From Pseudevernia furfuracea (Eukaryota > Ascomycota > Lecanoromycetes > Lecanorales > Parmeliaceae): 64,000 bases of DNA. This document shows, piece after piece, positions 21,791 through 32,249 of this stretch (the first letter of the stretch is position 1; the number at the start of each line of letters is the position of its first letter). The notes under the pieces are model-generated. The model worked only from the letters and a program-made list of their open reading frames with translations, did no database searches and had not been told where the DNA came from. The position numbers were made by a program, and so were the translations under genes. The stretch spans positions 558,001 to 622,000 of the forward strand of contig JAIUPT010000042.1 of the NCBI GenBank assembly GCA_022315425.1. Direction: 5' to 3'.

Positions 21791-22825
21791 ATATATTTTA
21801 TACTTTTTTAATTCTTTTTAATTAAAATGTATTTAGTTATAAAAGCGCTATAAACACTTCTTATATAATTAACTTTATATTTATATATATTAATTATATT
21901 ATTTCTTTTTTAATATCTATTATCTCTATTTTTATTATTTATCTTACGATAAATAAATTTTTTAATTAAGACGCATTTAATATAGAGATTAATAGAATAG
22001 TTATTAATATAATACTTTTAATTTATATATATGTCATTTATTCTAAATGATTTAATATATATTTAATTAATACTTTATAAAATTATAATAATTATTTTAT
22101 TATAGATAGTAGAGTTCTTAATATATTTTATAATATCATATTCATTATATCTTATTTTTCTAATTCTTTTATTTCACTCGTTTTAGACTTTACTGTGAGT
22201 CTGTGATTGTTTTGCTTTTCTTTATTCGATTTATATACTTTTAATATTTATTCTTATTCTTAATATCAAGTATTATACTTATCTTCTTATCTTTATATCA
22301 CACTCGATTAGACTCTTTCGATCTTAATATAATTTAAAATTTGATTACTTCTCAAAATCTATACGCTATTCGCGTGAGAGACTTTTTTTCTTTTTCTCAC
22401 ATAATTCGTAGTTTATACTTTTCGATCTTCGAGAGAATCTTCGATTATTAAGATTTTATAATATTAATCTTATTCTTTAACTGCGATAGCGACGTTATAT
22501 ATTTTAAGAAATATATAAGCGACGATAGCGACTCGAATTATTTATTTTATTATAAATAAGAAATTAACTAAGCTTAATTAAGTAAGATATCTAAGATCGA
22601 CGCTTCGAGCACTCGTTATCTAATTTCGAATTAAATTAAAAGATATTAATGTAGAGAATATTAATATAATTAAAATATTTGAATTATAATTAATTAACTC
22701 GTACGTCTCTAATATCTAATCTGTCGCAGCTTACGTAATAATTATATTAATTTTTATTCTTTTTATAATATTAGTCTTTCTTATATCTATTTACGAATTC
22801 TTATTTAAAATATAATTTTATTCGT

Positions 22826-23038
22826 TGTTACGAGCGTACCCCGCATCCCTTTGTGACACACCTTCCTTTGTGACACACCTTCCTTTGTTGACACGCCTTC
22901 CCCCTTTAGGCTTAGCGTGTCTTGGCAGGTTCACTTCGTTAAACATATATGGCGTCCCTCCCAGTCCATAGTTGCTCCTCAGCTTGTTATCTTCGTTACA
23001 TACTACACTACGGTTATCACCACATTACGGTCCTTACA
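22826..23038 (+). mobile_element. diverged LTR of the same family (variant 3' half)
   Basis: It starts TGTTACGAGCGTACCCCGC like family 1 and shares the TTAGGCTTAGCGTGTCTTGG core. Its 3' part differs and ends GGTCCTTACA. A short TTTGTGACACACCTTCC unit is repeated near its start. Flanks TTCGT and ACTTA do not form a duplication, so it may be a rearranged or truncated copy. Confidence 0.6.
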
Positions 23039-23281
23039 ACTTATACTACTTTCAAATAAGATCTATTCTCTATAAAGAACACGTTTATTAAGTTCAAAAA
23101 TAACATGCAACAACCAACATGCTATACGAGAGTGCGAGATTAAGGCTCACTAACCCTCTGTCAAGCCGAGTCAAGCATTTGCAAGAATTGTGAATACGCT
23201 AAATATCCTCCCGCGGCGTCCCCAGCCTCGATAAGAGCAAGTCATTAGGTCTGAAATCGCCGAACTTCTCCAGCTACTGGG

Positions 23282-24884
23282 TTAAATTCCTGGCGCTCCT
23301 GGCCACTCAAGGAGGGTTTCGTCGGCATCAAACGTTGTGTTGATCAACAGATTTGAAACATCTCCATATTTCATCACCGTGACCAAGAACTGCTCGATCA
23401 GCCAGTATGTCTGTAAACCAGCATGCGGATGTAAAAGGGCAAAAGCTGCTGGAGCAAAAACACCAGTGGTGCCTATGGTCAAAATGAGCATCCAAGTCCA
23501 TCTTTCCAACTTTTCCCTTGGCATATAAGGGCTCCGCATCTCTGTCAAAAGAAGTTCAGGAACATCTTTGAATATGATCGTGTAAGCGAGTAGCTGATCC
23601 TTGGTAGATTCCCCTTCGAAAATCTGCAGGCGTAGCAGCTTTGCCTTTCCGGAAGTGAACTCAGGCTCCGAAGGCATGGCCCATCGAGAAAACATCCTTT
23701 CGCCAATGTCTGGCAAGAGATCGGGTGAAAGGCGTTCAAGGGCTTTGTTAATAAACTTGATAGTTTCGTTGCCAACTGGCCAGATTATGCTGGCGACCCC
23801 CATGGTGACAATTCCAGGTAAAGCCAGAGGGAATAAACGATATTGGTATCCGAGGACTGTTCTCTCGAAGTCGGATTGTTTTTGAGGCTCCGCTGCCCAT
23901 GAAGTCCGGCTCCGGCTATCGACATCTGATCCATCATCTGGGTGAGTCCTAGCAAATGTTGTGATGCCCTTGAACTGGTTGGTGTAGGTCATGACTGTCG
24001 ATTCTTGGAAAAGTACCACTAAGAAACGGCTTATCTCGGACACGAGGAATAAGACTTTCAGCCCCGGGTTGGATGTGTAGTGCAAAAGAAAAAAAGTCCG
24101 GACTAGATGAATGCTTCCGCTCCATGCTACAAACATACTATAGCGCGCGAAAGATTTCGCAGCGGCATCCATCAAGACACTACCGCTTAATTGAACAGTA
24201 TGTGTGGTAGGTACAATGGGCTTCGGGCGTCCCATGTATGGAACCACGAACTGACATAGATTCTCCATGACTTCGAGTTGTGTAAAGGTGACGTTGGAGT
24301 TTTGAAGTTCATGGTCTTTATGCCCATTCTATTTTTACTTTTTAGTACCATATCAGACGCTAAATGGTAGATGCCCGTAATACATACCGGAGCGGAGCTA
24401 AGTACAGCAATTCGCGTCACATTAGTGAAGGGACGTGACCAGCTAGGACGTATCTTCAATCTAATCTCTTGTTTCAAGTCTTCTTTTTGGGAGTGCAATA
24501 GGGAAAGACGTTTCAAGCGGAACCTAGAATCGCGAGGAGGCTCAAAAACGAAAGTGTAAATCGCCTCGAGAAGGATCAGGCCGATCGAGGAGTCGAGAGA
24601 GCTTATGCATGCTCGAACAATAGAATCGGCTCCTGAAAGTCCCGCGAGGTTGTCCGTAGAAAGCACGAAGAACTGCAATGCTACAGTGAGGACCGCGATA
24701 ACGTGCTGCGCAGGAATGGAAACCATTGCGCTGACTTGGACTCGGTTATCGATACTGTTGAGTTTAACAAATAGACAGATCACAAGACTGGAGATACTAG
24801 TTGTTGTACAGAATGAGAAAGCGAGCTGCTACACCGGTATGGAATTGCAACGATCATAGAATCATCAATCAAGCCAGATTCCAT
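23282..24884 (-). CDS. multi-pass membrane protein of unknown function, intact island in the repeat tract
   Basis: Three exons, 24884-24835, 24787-24388 and 24328-23282, encode 498 aa. Introns are 47 nt (GTGTAG...CTCCAG) and 59 nt (GTATGT...AAATAG). Both joins keep frame, the second giving LSSAP|NGHKDHELQ. I count about eight hydrophobic segments, for example IPAQHVIAVLTVALQFFVL, SIGLILLEAIYTFVF, LFPLALPGIVTMGVASI and WTWMLILTIGTTGVFA. A long charged loop (PEPEFTSGKAKLLRLQ region) precedes the last helices. I recognise no family. The first exon is short and the ATG at 24884 is the first usable one; an alternative start is the ATG at 24726. Codon use and GC are normal although AT-rich repeats lie on both sides, so the gene escaped the mutation process. 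Confidence 0.65.
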
Positions 24885-25084
24885 TGTGGGCTTCGCAGTT
24901 TTGCAAACACGGTCATAAACACCAGAGCTTTTACTAATTATTAAAGGGGTGCTTGTTGAATTCAAATTAACTGCGGATGATCCCCCTCCGACAGTTCCCC
25001 GTCACACTAGAAACGCCTTTCGCAACATAATCTACAAGCTAAACTCAAGGCTACACCTAATTAAAATATACCCCCACACCCCCA

Positions 25085-25174
25085 GTCGACCAACTATCAA
25101 TAAGAAGTATGAACTGGTTCAACTATTAATTCCCGAACCAGTCCAGACTATTGGTTGATAGTTGGTTGGTCGAC
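25085..25174. repeat. short inverted repeat (hairpin about 90 bp)
   Basis: The left arm GTCGACCAACTATCAA and the right arm TTGATAGTTGGTTGGTCGAC are inverted copies with a 4-bp indel. Inside, GAACTGGTTC and GAACCAGT also pair. It could fold into a hairpin and may be a small foldback element; no target duplication was seen. Confidence 0.65.
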
Positions 25175-25214
25175 CATCGGGAGCGTTGGAGTAGAATGTT
25201 TTAGAACATCGAGA

Positions 25215-25282
25215 GTCCATCAACACTCCATCAACAATCCCTCAACAACCCATCAACACCCCCATCAACACCCCCATCACCG
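25215..25282 (+). repeat. short tandem repeat, CATCAACAC-type units
   Basis: Imperfect 9-12-bp units of CCATCAACA(CCC) repeat about six times. No coding role is evident. Confidence 0.65.
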
Positions 25283-25959
25283 CACGAGAGTTAACGCCCC
25301 TCTACCTATTGCTAATGCCTACGCGTAAGAGTACTCGTCAATAAATCTCATTGGCTTGATAAAGGTTTTAACTTATGTAGCTCTGCGTTCAGCTCATGCA
25401 GACTACATGTTCTATTTAGAGAATAGACACTCGACAGCCTATGATCCTTATCTTTAATTTCTCACCCTCGGCTCACCTTGCTCATTCAGGCTACTGGCCG
25501 GAAAGGTATGGGATGGTATATGGACGTCTCATTCCATACCATGGTATGGCATGGTATGAGACCTCTAGGTCCCATACCACAATGAAATGATATGGGATTT
25601 TACTGGTATCATACCCTGGGACGGTATAAACCTGGGATATCCCATGGGATGGAATATTCCAGTGGCGGATAAGATAAGGATTCTGCTGAGAGCACTGCTG
25701 ACTAGAATAATGACTAGAATAATAATGCTGAGAGCATTGTCGATTAGAATAATGATGTCGAAAGCACTGCTGACTAGAATGATGACTAGAATTGATGCTG
25801 AACTGCTGGCTAAAAACAATGGTGGGATGCGCGGGGCGGAAGAACAATGATCCGATGACCAGCCAACATAGGCGCAATTGCGCATACTTATTCGTCTCAT
25901 TATTCGTCTCAGCAGCGGTCTCAGCAGGCAGTATTCTGCTGGAATGTATGACAGCTATG

Positions 25960-26420
25960 GTCTCATTATTGGTCTCAGCGGTGGTCTCAGCGGTGGTCTC
26001 ATTATTGGTCTCATTATTGATCTCATTATTGGTCTCAACGGTATTCTCATTATTGGTCTCTGTCAGGACCAGGCCTAGAAGGATCATAGGGGTATGAGTA
26101 GACGAGGATAAAGAGTCTACCGAACTATCTAGGAGGGAGGCTCTGTATATGTAGGAGGCAAGGCCTCCGCCAAGGCTAGGCTAGGCTCCAATGGGCCTAG
26201 CGCCTAGCCGGTGTCAAGGGGATGCAGGGTACGGCCGTAACAGTCTCATTATTGGTCTCAGCGGTGGTCTCAGCGATGGTCTCATTATTGGTCTCAGCGA
26301 TGGTCTCATTATTGGTCTCATTATTGATCTCAGCGGTGGTCTCAGCGGTATTCTCAGCGGTATTCTCAGCAATGATCTCAGCAGTGGTCTCAGCAGTGAT
26401 TTCAGCATCACTATTCTAGT
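25960..26420 (+). repeat. minisatellite of 9-15-bp GGTCTCA units, interrupted by a solo LTR
   Basis: Units such as TCATTATTGGTCTCA and GCGGTGGTCTCA repeat many times before 26060 and after 26243. The LTR at 26061-26242 duplicated GTCTC within the array, so the array predates that insertion. Confidence 0.8.
26061..26242 (-). mobile_element. solo LTR, variant subfamily, target duplication GTCTC
   Basis: Read on the minus strand it begins TGTTACGGCCGTACCCTGCATCC and ends CTGGTCCTGACA, clearly related to the family 1 LTRs, but the middle differs (GC-rich, CTAGGC-type motifs). It is 182 bp with perfect flanking GTCTC (26056-26060 and 26243-26247). Confidence 0.85.
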
Positions 26421-26605
26421 CAGTAGTGCTCTCAATATCACTATTCTAGTCATCATTTTAGTCATCATTCTAGCCAGCAATACTCTCAAGCAGTGTTCTC
26501 AGCAGAATTCTTATCTTATCCGCCACATGAGATCCCATCTAAAATATTCCATAGGATATCCCAGGTTTATACCGTCTCATGGGATATCCCATTCAAATCC
26601 CATGT

Positions 26606-27360
26606 CATACCTTTATAAAGATATGGTATTTAACCCCCCTCGATCCCATATTATATCATAATATGAAACCGATTGAAATGGGATATCCCGTGAGATATAT
26701 CATATCTTTTCGACCAGTAGTCGCGTATATTAATAACTTAACTTATATTAATATATTTAATGTTTCGTTCGAAATTATTATATCTATATTCGAGTTAAGT
26801 TCTTTAAATAGAAGTTATAAGAATAACTTCGATTTTTATTTATTTTCGAGCGTTATTAACGCAATATATTGATAAACTACGTCGATTCTTTAACTTTTAA
26901 TATCTTTATAAAACTAATCTATCACTATATTCTAGTCTTCGTTGATCGTCTTATTAAGATGAGATATTTATCATTTATTATTATTATACTATCGGCGAAC
27001 CGGGAACCCGCGCGAGAATTTCAGAGTTGCGCATTTCGCATCTTGCGCATTTTGCGCACAGTGCGCATTTTTTTTGAGAAGTTGTCTCGAGACTATTCGA
27101 AAGCTATCTCGAAACTGTCGAGAGTTACACTCGTTATCGAATATGTTCTCTTATCAAAAATTTTAAGTTTTTAAAGTTTCGAATAATTCGCTTAGCATAT
27201 ATAGAGCGCTATAGTCACGCTAGAAATTTATAAATAATAAATTACGTCGATTTACGATTTTTTTATACGCGTAAGATACGACGCTATATTAGCGCGATAT
27301 TATATAATTATATATCTGCATATAGATATGACATCAAAGAATAAGAAAATTGATTTTTTT
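26606..27360. other. AT-rich tract with GCGCA-rich patch
   Basis: Heavily mutated sequence without a recognisable element. Near 27035-27075 GCGCAT/TTGCGCA units repeat, similar in style to the dispersed repeat that follows. Confidence 0.5.
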
Positions 27361-27523
27361 AAGAATTGTCAAATGTATCAAATGTGTCAAAACCGTCTCG
27401 GGCAACTTGAGTTGCGCAAAGTCAGCTCAGGGGTAGAGACATGAGCCTCGTGACTTTCTTGATTTTTTGCGCAAAATGCGCTCCGAGCTAACCTTTTTTT
27501 ATCTTCTCGATTTGTTGATATAG
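27361..27523 (+). repeat. dispersed repeat copy B (about 160 bp)
   Basis: Reverse-complement partner of copy A at 21431-21790. It is uninterrupted and less mutated than the sequence on either side. It abuts the Gypsy integrase remnant, whose 5' part is missing. Confidence 0.7.
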
Positions 27524-28560
27524 AAGTAAAAGAAGTCGCTAATACTCTTTATATTAACGTTTAAAATTTTTATAAAACGCTCGAGACTTTTATATTAGAT
27601 AAAGATATATAATTTATCTGTAAAGTCTAAGAATATCTATATAAGAATTTAAAAATAGACGTTAAGTTATTTATAGACTATTATCTTCAAATCGACGATT
27701 AAATCGAAAGAGTAAACGTTATTATAAAATGTTATCTTCGAGTCTATATTAATTATATATAAGATAATTAAGCTAAGTGACTCTCTGACGCGAAATTTAT
27801 CGATAGTAATACTTTTTTAATAATTATCTTAATCTCGTTCTTTCTCGTTAACTCGAGATAAAATTCTCGTTTAAAATTCGAGCTCTCGAAATCACTGCTC
27901 TCTGATATTATTATTTAAGCTCGTATTAAATTAGTTAATATTAATAAGTTTATTTAAAAGATATAAGAGATCATCGAGTATCTTCGTAATAAGATGTTAA
28001 TCGCTTAAGTCATTTACGAGTTTTTTATTAATAAGCGACGTCGTTTCTGCTCTCGTTACTTCATAAAAGATATAATCTAACTTAACGTTAAGAATCTTAA
28101 TATCGCTCGTTTAGTCGTTAAGTTAGACGATTATAATATTGAACTCTTCTTAGTGAAACGAGTTTTCGATAATTCTTTGATTATCGAATTTGAACTCTCG
28201 AAGTTTATAAAGATTTATTTAATGTTTTATATTAGTCTGTTATAGCATATCGCGTAAAATTCTTTATTTGATTAATATCAAAAATCTCGTTTTCTCGTTG
28301 TCGTCGAGAACGACGAGCGAGCATAATATATTAATAGCATTACAAACTTTAAGTACGATCGTCGATTTTAATTATCTCTGTTGAAATACTACGTTAATTA
28401 AGAGTCTCATATCTCTATCTAAGAATCGTTTAATTTAATTAATAATTGTTAAGAAGCTATCGACGAATATTATTCTTCTCGCTCTAATATCTCAGACTCA
28501 CATATTACTTCGTATTTTATTTCTAATTATTAATATCGAGATTCTTAATTTAATTATATC
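27524..28560 (+). pseudogene. Ty3/Gypsy integrase and chromodomain remnant, RIP-like mutated
   Basis: Reading through stops, one plus-strand frame keeps the integrase core and C-terminal region of a Gypsy polyprotein: a HGLP-like stretch, the decayed HPQTDGQTERVN block (here LQIDD-IERVN), YLRVYINYIQD, then FELSKFIKIY-FYISLL and a chromodomain-like end (EAIDEYY). Stops are mostly TAA or TGA at expected Gln or Trp codons. Reverse transcriptase and the start of integrase are absent; the fragment starts at the junction with dispersed repeat B. Integrase inserted the element's DNA copy; this one is dead. Confidence 0.7.
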
Positions 28561-28589
28561 GTCTCGTCTTTCTCTTACGTCTAAAACTT

Positions 28590-30310
28590 AGTCTTATCTC
28601 GTTTCTTATTTTTATTTCATTTAATCTTTCGCTTAATCTTTAATTTACGTTTTATCTCGTTTTATTAATATTTAGTTTACGTCTAGTCTACGTCGATCTT
28701 ATCTCGTTTTATTTTTCGCTCTCGTTATTTAATCTCTCGCTTAATCTTTAGTCTATCTCTTATCTCGTCTCGTTTATATTAATTATTTTCTTTATTGCTT
28801 CGCAGAAGCTTAGTCTTTGAAGAGAGATTTATTATTACGATATAAAGTTAGCTCTATTCTAGCTTAGATCTAGTTTAGTTAATTAAAAATCGCTAAAACT
28901 TTATTTTAATAATTAAATGCGAGTATCTATGCGATAGATATAATAATTAATTTAACATATTATTTGTTCTCATATAGAGACGTTAATCGCTTACTTTCTA
29001 TTTTTCTTCTTTGTCTTTCGTCTTATAAATAGATCTAACTCTATTAGATCAAGTATATCAAATAATGATTCTAGTCCCAGTCTCGTTCTCTAACAATTAT
29101 TATTAAAATTCTTAAACGATATAATAAATATAATATTTTATAAAGAAAATTACTAAAAATTATTTAATATTAAATTTAAGTTTTTAGACTCGACGCTACG
29201 ACGCGATTCGAAAGATCTAAATTAATTATAATATATCGTTTATTTATTTCTTTTTGTCTTATTATCAATTATAAAATATTTAATTTTATTAAAACACGTT
29301 CACGATTATTACTTTCTTAATTCATAATCGATTTTCTTCAAATTAAAGATTCTTAATGTTTTAATAATATTCTCGCGACGAGAGTTATCACGTATATAAA
29401 AGATAAAGTATAACGTCGTCGTTAAACTTATCGAGAGATTTCATTTTATTTATATCTTTAAACGTCTATTATCTATAGTTTCGATAATTAAATAAGATAC
29501 GCAATAATGAATCTAAAGCGCTCGAAAGAATAATTTTAAAAGCAATAATATTCTAAACGATATCTTAAACGATCAAGAAATAAATGTATTAAATTCTTAT
29601 AAAGAAATTGATTTTATAATCGAATACGATATTAATTATATAATCGAGTTTTATATTAATTTTATATTAATTTAAGAATCGAGTTTTATATTAATTTTAT
29701 ATTAATTTAAGAATCGAATTTTATATTAGTTTTATATTGATTTAAAAATCGAGTTTTACGTGAATTAATTTCACATTAACTCTATATTAACTCTATATTA
29801 ACACATTAACTCTATATTAAAATCGATATATCTCGTTATTATTTTAATAACTTCTATATCTATCACACGCTCTATTCTTCTCTTATAATAATTATTTATA
29901 TATCTTCGATAACGTCTTTTTATTAAAGATAATTATACTTTAATTATTTTATAATTAAATCTAAGAAGAGTTATTCGCATTATAAAGTTATAAGAGATCG
30001 AGTTTTTTATTAATTTCATATTAACTCTATATTAATTTAAAGATCGATCGAATATTATATTAATTTTAAAATTAAATATAATATCAAATTCTTTCGTTTA
30101 AATATTTTTCGAGTATAAATATCTCGTTATTATTTTTATAATCTAATAATAACTTTTATATCTATTACACGCTCTATTCTTTATAAATTCTTCTTTTATA
30201 ATAATTATTTATATATCTTAAATAACGTCTTTTTATAAGCTAAATTTAGACTTTAATTATTTTATAATTTTATTTAAGAAGAAATATTCAAGTTATAAAG
30301 TCGCTAATCA
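28590..30310. repeat. AT-rich tract with tandem and direct repeats
   Basis: Near 28600-28790 units like CTTAATCTTTAGTCTATCTC and TTATCTCGTTTTATT recur. Near 29640-29830 short units of ATCGAGTTTTATATTAATTT repeat. A block of about 180 bp at 29827-30000 recurs at about 30117-30305, with shared phrases CACGCTCTATTCTT and ATATATCTT-AATAACGTC. It could be remains of tandem LTR-like sequence; no coding signal. Confidence 0.5.
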
Positions 30311-30465
30311 AAAGCAATTTTAAGAAAATTTAAAGTTTTTTATTATAAAAGTATCGATAAATATATAAGCTTATATTTAAATAATTTATCTTATTAACAT
30401 AGATTTAAAACTTTGTTAAAAAATTACGTCTATTTAAAAAGAAAGCAATCGCGATTAGTCTTACT

Positions 30466-30653
30466 TGTTACGAGCGTACCTCGTATTCCTTTGACACATG
30501 CCTTCCTTTGACACCTCCCTTTTAGACTTAGCGTGTCTTGGCAGATTCACTCCGCCATACATATATGACTCTCTCTCTTAGTCCATAGTTGCTTCTCATC
30601 TAGTTGTCTTATTCTATACACCTACATGACTTGACTCTGTACTAATTCTGACA
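30466..30653 (+). mobile_element. solo LTR, family 1, target duplication TTACT
   Basis: A 188-bp copy of the family 1 LTR with perfect flanking TTACT (30461-30465 and 30654-30658). It carries several G-to-A and C-to-T changes relative to the 41.5- and 43.6-kb copies, so it has been exposed to some of the same mutation. Confidence 0.85.
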
Positions 30654-32249
30654 TTACTTAGTCGTATTAACTTTATCTCTTAAAATAAAATCATTAAGAA
30701 TATTAGATCTTATATTAATAGTCGTGCTCTATTTATAATAAAAGAATAAGAATTAATAGATTGTAATCGATTTAACGATAATAATATTATAATTATTAAA
30801 ATAAAAACTCTTATAATATCTCGTTATTAACTTATTAATATTATGATCTCGTAAGTGTAAATAATTTAAAACACGTTTTTATCTTTAATATAATATACGA
30901 TATATCTTTATTAATGTTAATCGATAATTAAGATTATATAATTAACATATTTATAATAGATGAAATATCGTTTTTTTTATAATATAAAAAATTATCTGCG
31001 ATCGACATCGAGAGATAAATTTAAGAAGATATAATTTTAAAAGACTTTAAATAAGACGAGATTCTTTACGATTCTCGAATAATTAATTATTAAATATATA
31101 TTAATATTGACACAAAAGTTGATAAAAATAATATATCTTAATCGCGTCGCTTTCGAAAAAGTATTTACTCGTTTAAGATTATAAATAAGATTCTTAACGA
31201 ATATAGATTATAAAATAACGAACGTATATTTTATATAATATATAAAATATCGAACGAGATTTACGTATAAGTAAAGAAAGATATTAAAATTTTTATTTAA
31301 ACGAAGTCGAATAGAAAGAGTAAGATTAAGAAGTAAATTATTAAAGAAAAAAAGAATATATCGACGATCTTTTAATTATTATATAAGTCTCGTACGCGTT
31401 TAATAAAGAATTAATACTCGAACGAAAATTCAAAAGAGAATATCGCGAACGTTATTAAGCGAGAGCGAATCAAATAGAAAGCAATAATCAAAGATAAAAT
31501 AAAAGAATATATTTATTTTAATATAAAAGACGAGATAGAACTTTAATATAAATAAAGACTTTTAATTTATTAATTATTTTCTTAAACTGAATCGAAGTAA
31601 AAAGGTCGCTCTTTTCGATATACTTGAACGCTGTTTTAAGCGTCTTTTGCATTAGAGGCCCTTATTCACGTCCCGTTGTCTAAACGACTGATACGCTTTC
31701 TTCACGCTCTCTCTCACTCTCTTTACGACTATATGCAGACTTACGCGCTAGTCGATTCGTATCGAATCAAGACGTTTCTGTATCATCTTCTTGATTATCT
31801 TTATCACTTTATTAAGAGTCGCTCATTGAATTCTTAATGCATAATCGAATAGTGCAGAGATAAGGAGGGAAAAGGCGAGAAGAGAGAGAGAGAGAGAAGA
31901 ACTAAATGTGCACACTGAGATTTTTAAACTACTTCAGACGTCTAATAAAAATGATCTTTCTCTCTTCTCAACTTACTTTTCTCTTTTCACTGTTAATTTT
32001 AAAAACTCATCTTCACTCGTTTTGCATATAGACGATCGTTCTTATCGTTATTTATAATGACTCGTCGTAAAGTACTGCTGTATACTCAAAATTAAAACGC
32101 GAACTCGTCTCGCGTCTCTCTCTTCATAAGAAGTCAGCTGTTAGCTTAAGAATATTATAATGCACGATACGAGAAGATCGATAAAAGTCATCGATCAACG
32201 ACTCTTTACGTCGACGTTATTAATTCACATATCGATCGTCTCGAAAATT
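30654..32249. other. AT-rich tract, unidentified
   Basis: Very strongly mutated to about 31.6 kb, then milder. Open stretches between stops at 31000-31560 look as if they were once coding (basic, plus strand), but I cannot name the family. Confidence 0.4.

Larger units (their letters stand above)
21095..23280. other. AT-rich, RIP-like mutated repeat tract
   Basis: Composition changes abruptly near 21.1 kb to very AT-rich sequence with stop codons in all frames. C occurs mainly as CpG or CpT. Apart from the LTRs and the dispersed repeat listed separately, no element could be identified in 21800-22820. The last 240 bp before the membrane-protein gene regain normal composition. Confidence 0.7.
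25590..26605. mobile_element. foldback element with long inverted arms and minisatellite loop
   Basis: The left arm (about 25590-25830) and right arm (about 26385-26605) are inverted copies sharing GACGGTATAAACCTGGGATATCC, read across two blocks, and GGCGGATAAGATAAG. Further palindromic GGTATGGGAT-type sequence extends outward to about 25490 and 26700. The loop is a minisatellite of GGTCTCATTATT and GGTCTCAGCGGT units at 25960-26060 and 26243-26420, split by a solo LTR. Long open frames across it merely translate the repeat. No transposase is seen, so it is non-autonomous. Confidence 0.65.

Noticed and set aside
22826..23038. Complete LTR element between this LTR and the one at 21560
   Set aside because: The two LTRs differ strongly in their 3' halves, and the left copy has its own perfect AGATG duplication, so it is solo.
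25792..26661. Open frames of 90-150 codons rich in I, G, L, S and V around the minisatellite
   Set aside because: They translate the GGTCTCATTATT repeat itself and occur on both strands; no start context or domain.
27524..28560. Gypsy integrase remnant as the missing end of the nested Gypsy element at 34.6-49.9 kb
   Set aside because: It is on the opposite strand and outside the LTRs and target duplication of that element; it is a separate insertion.
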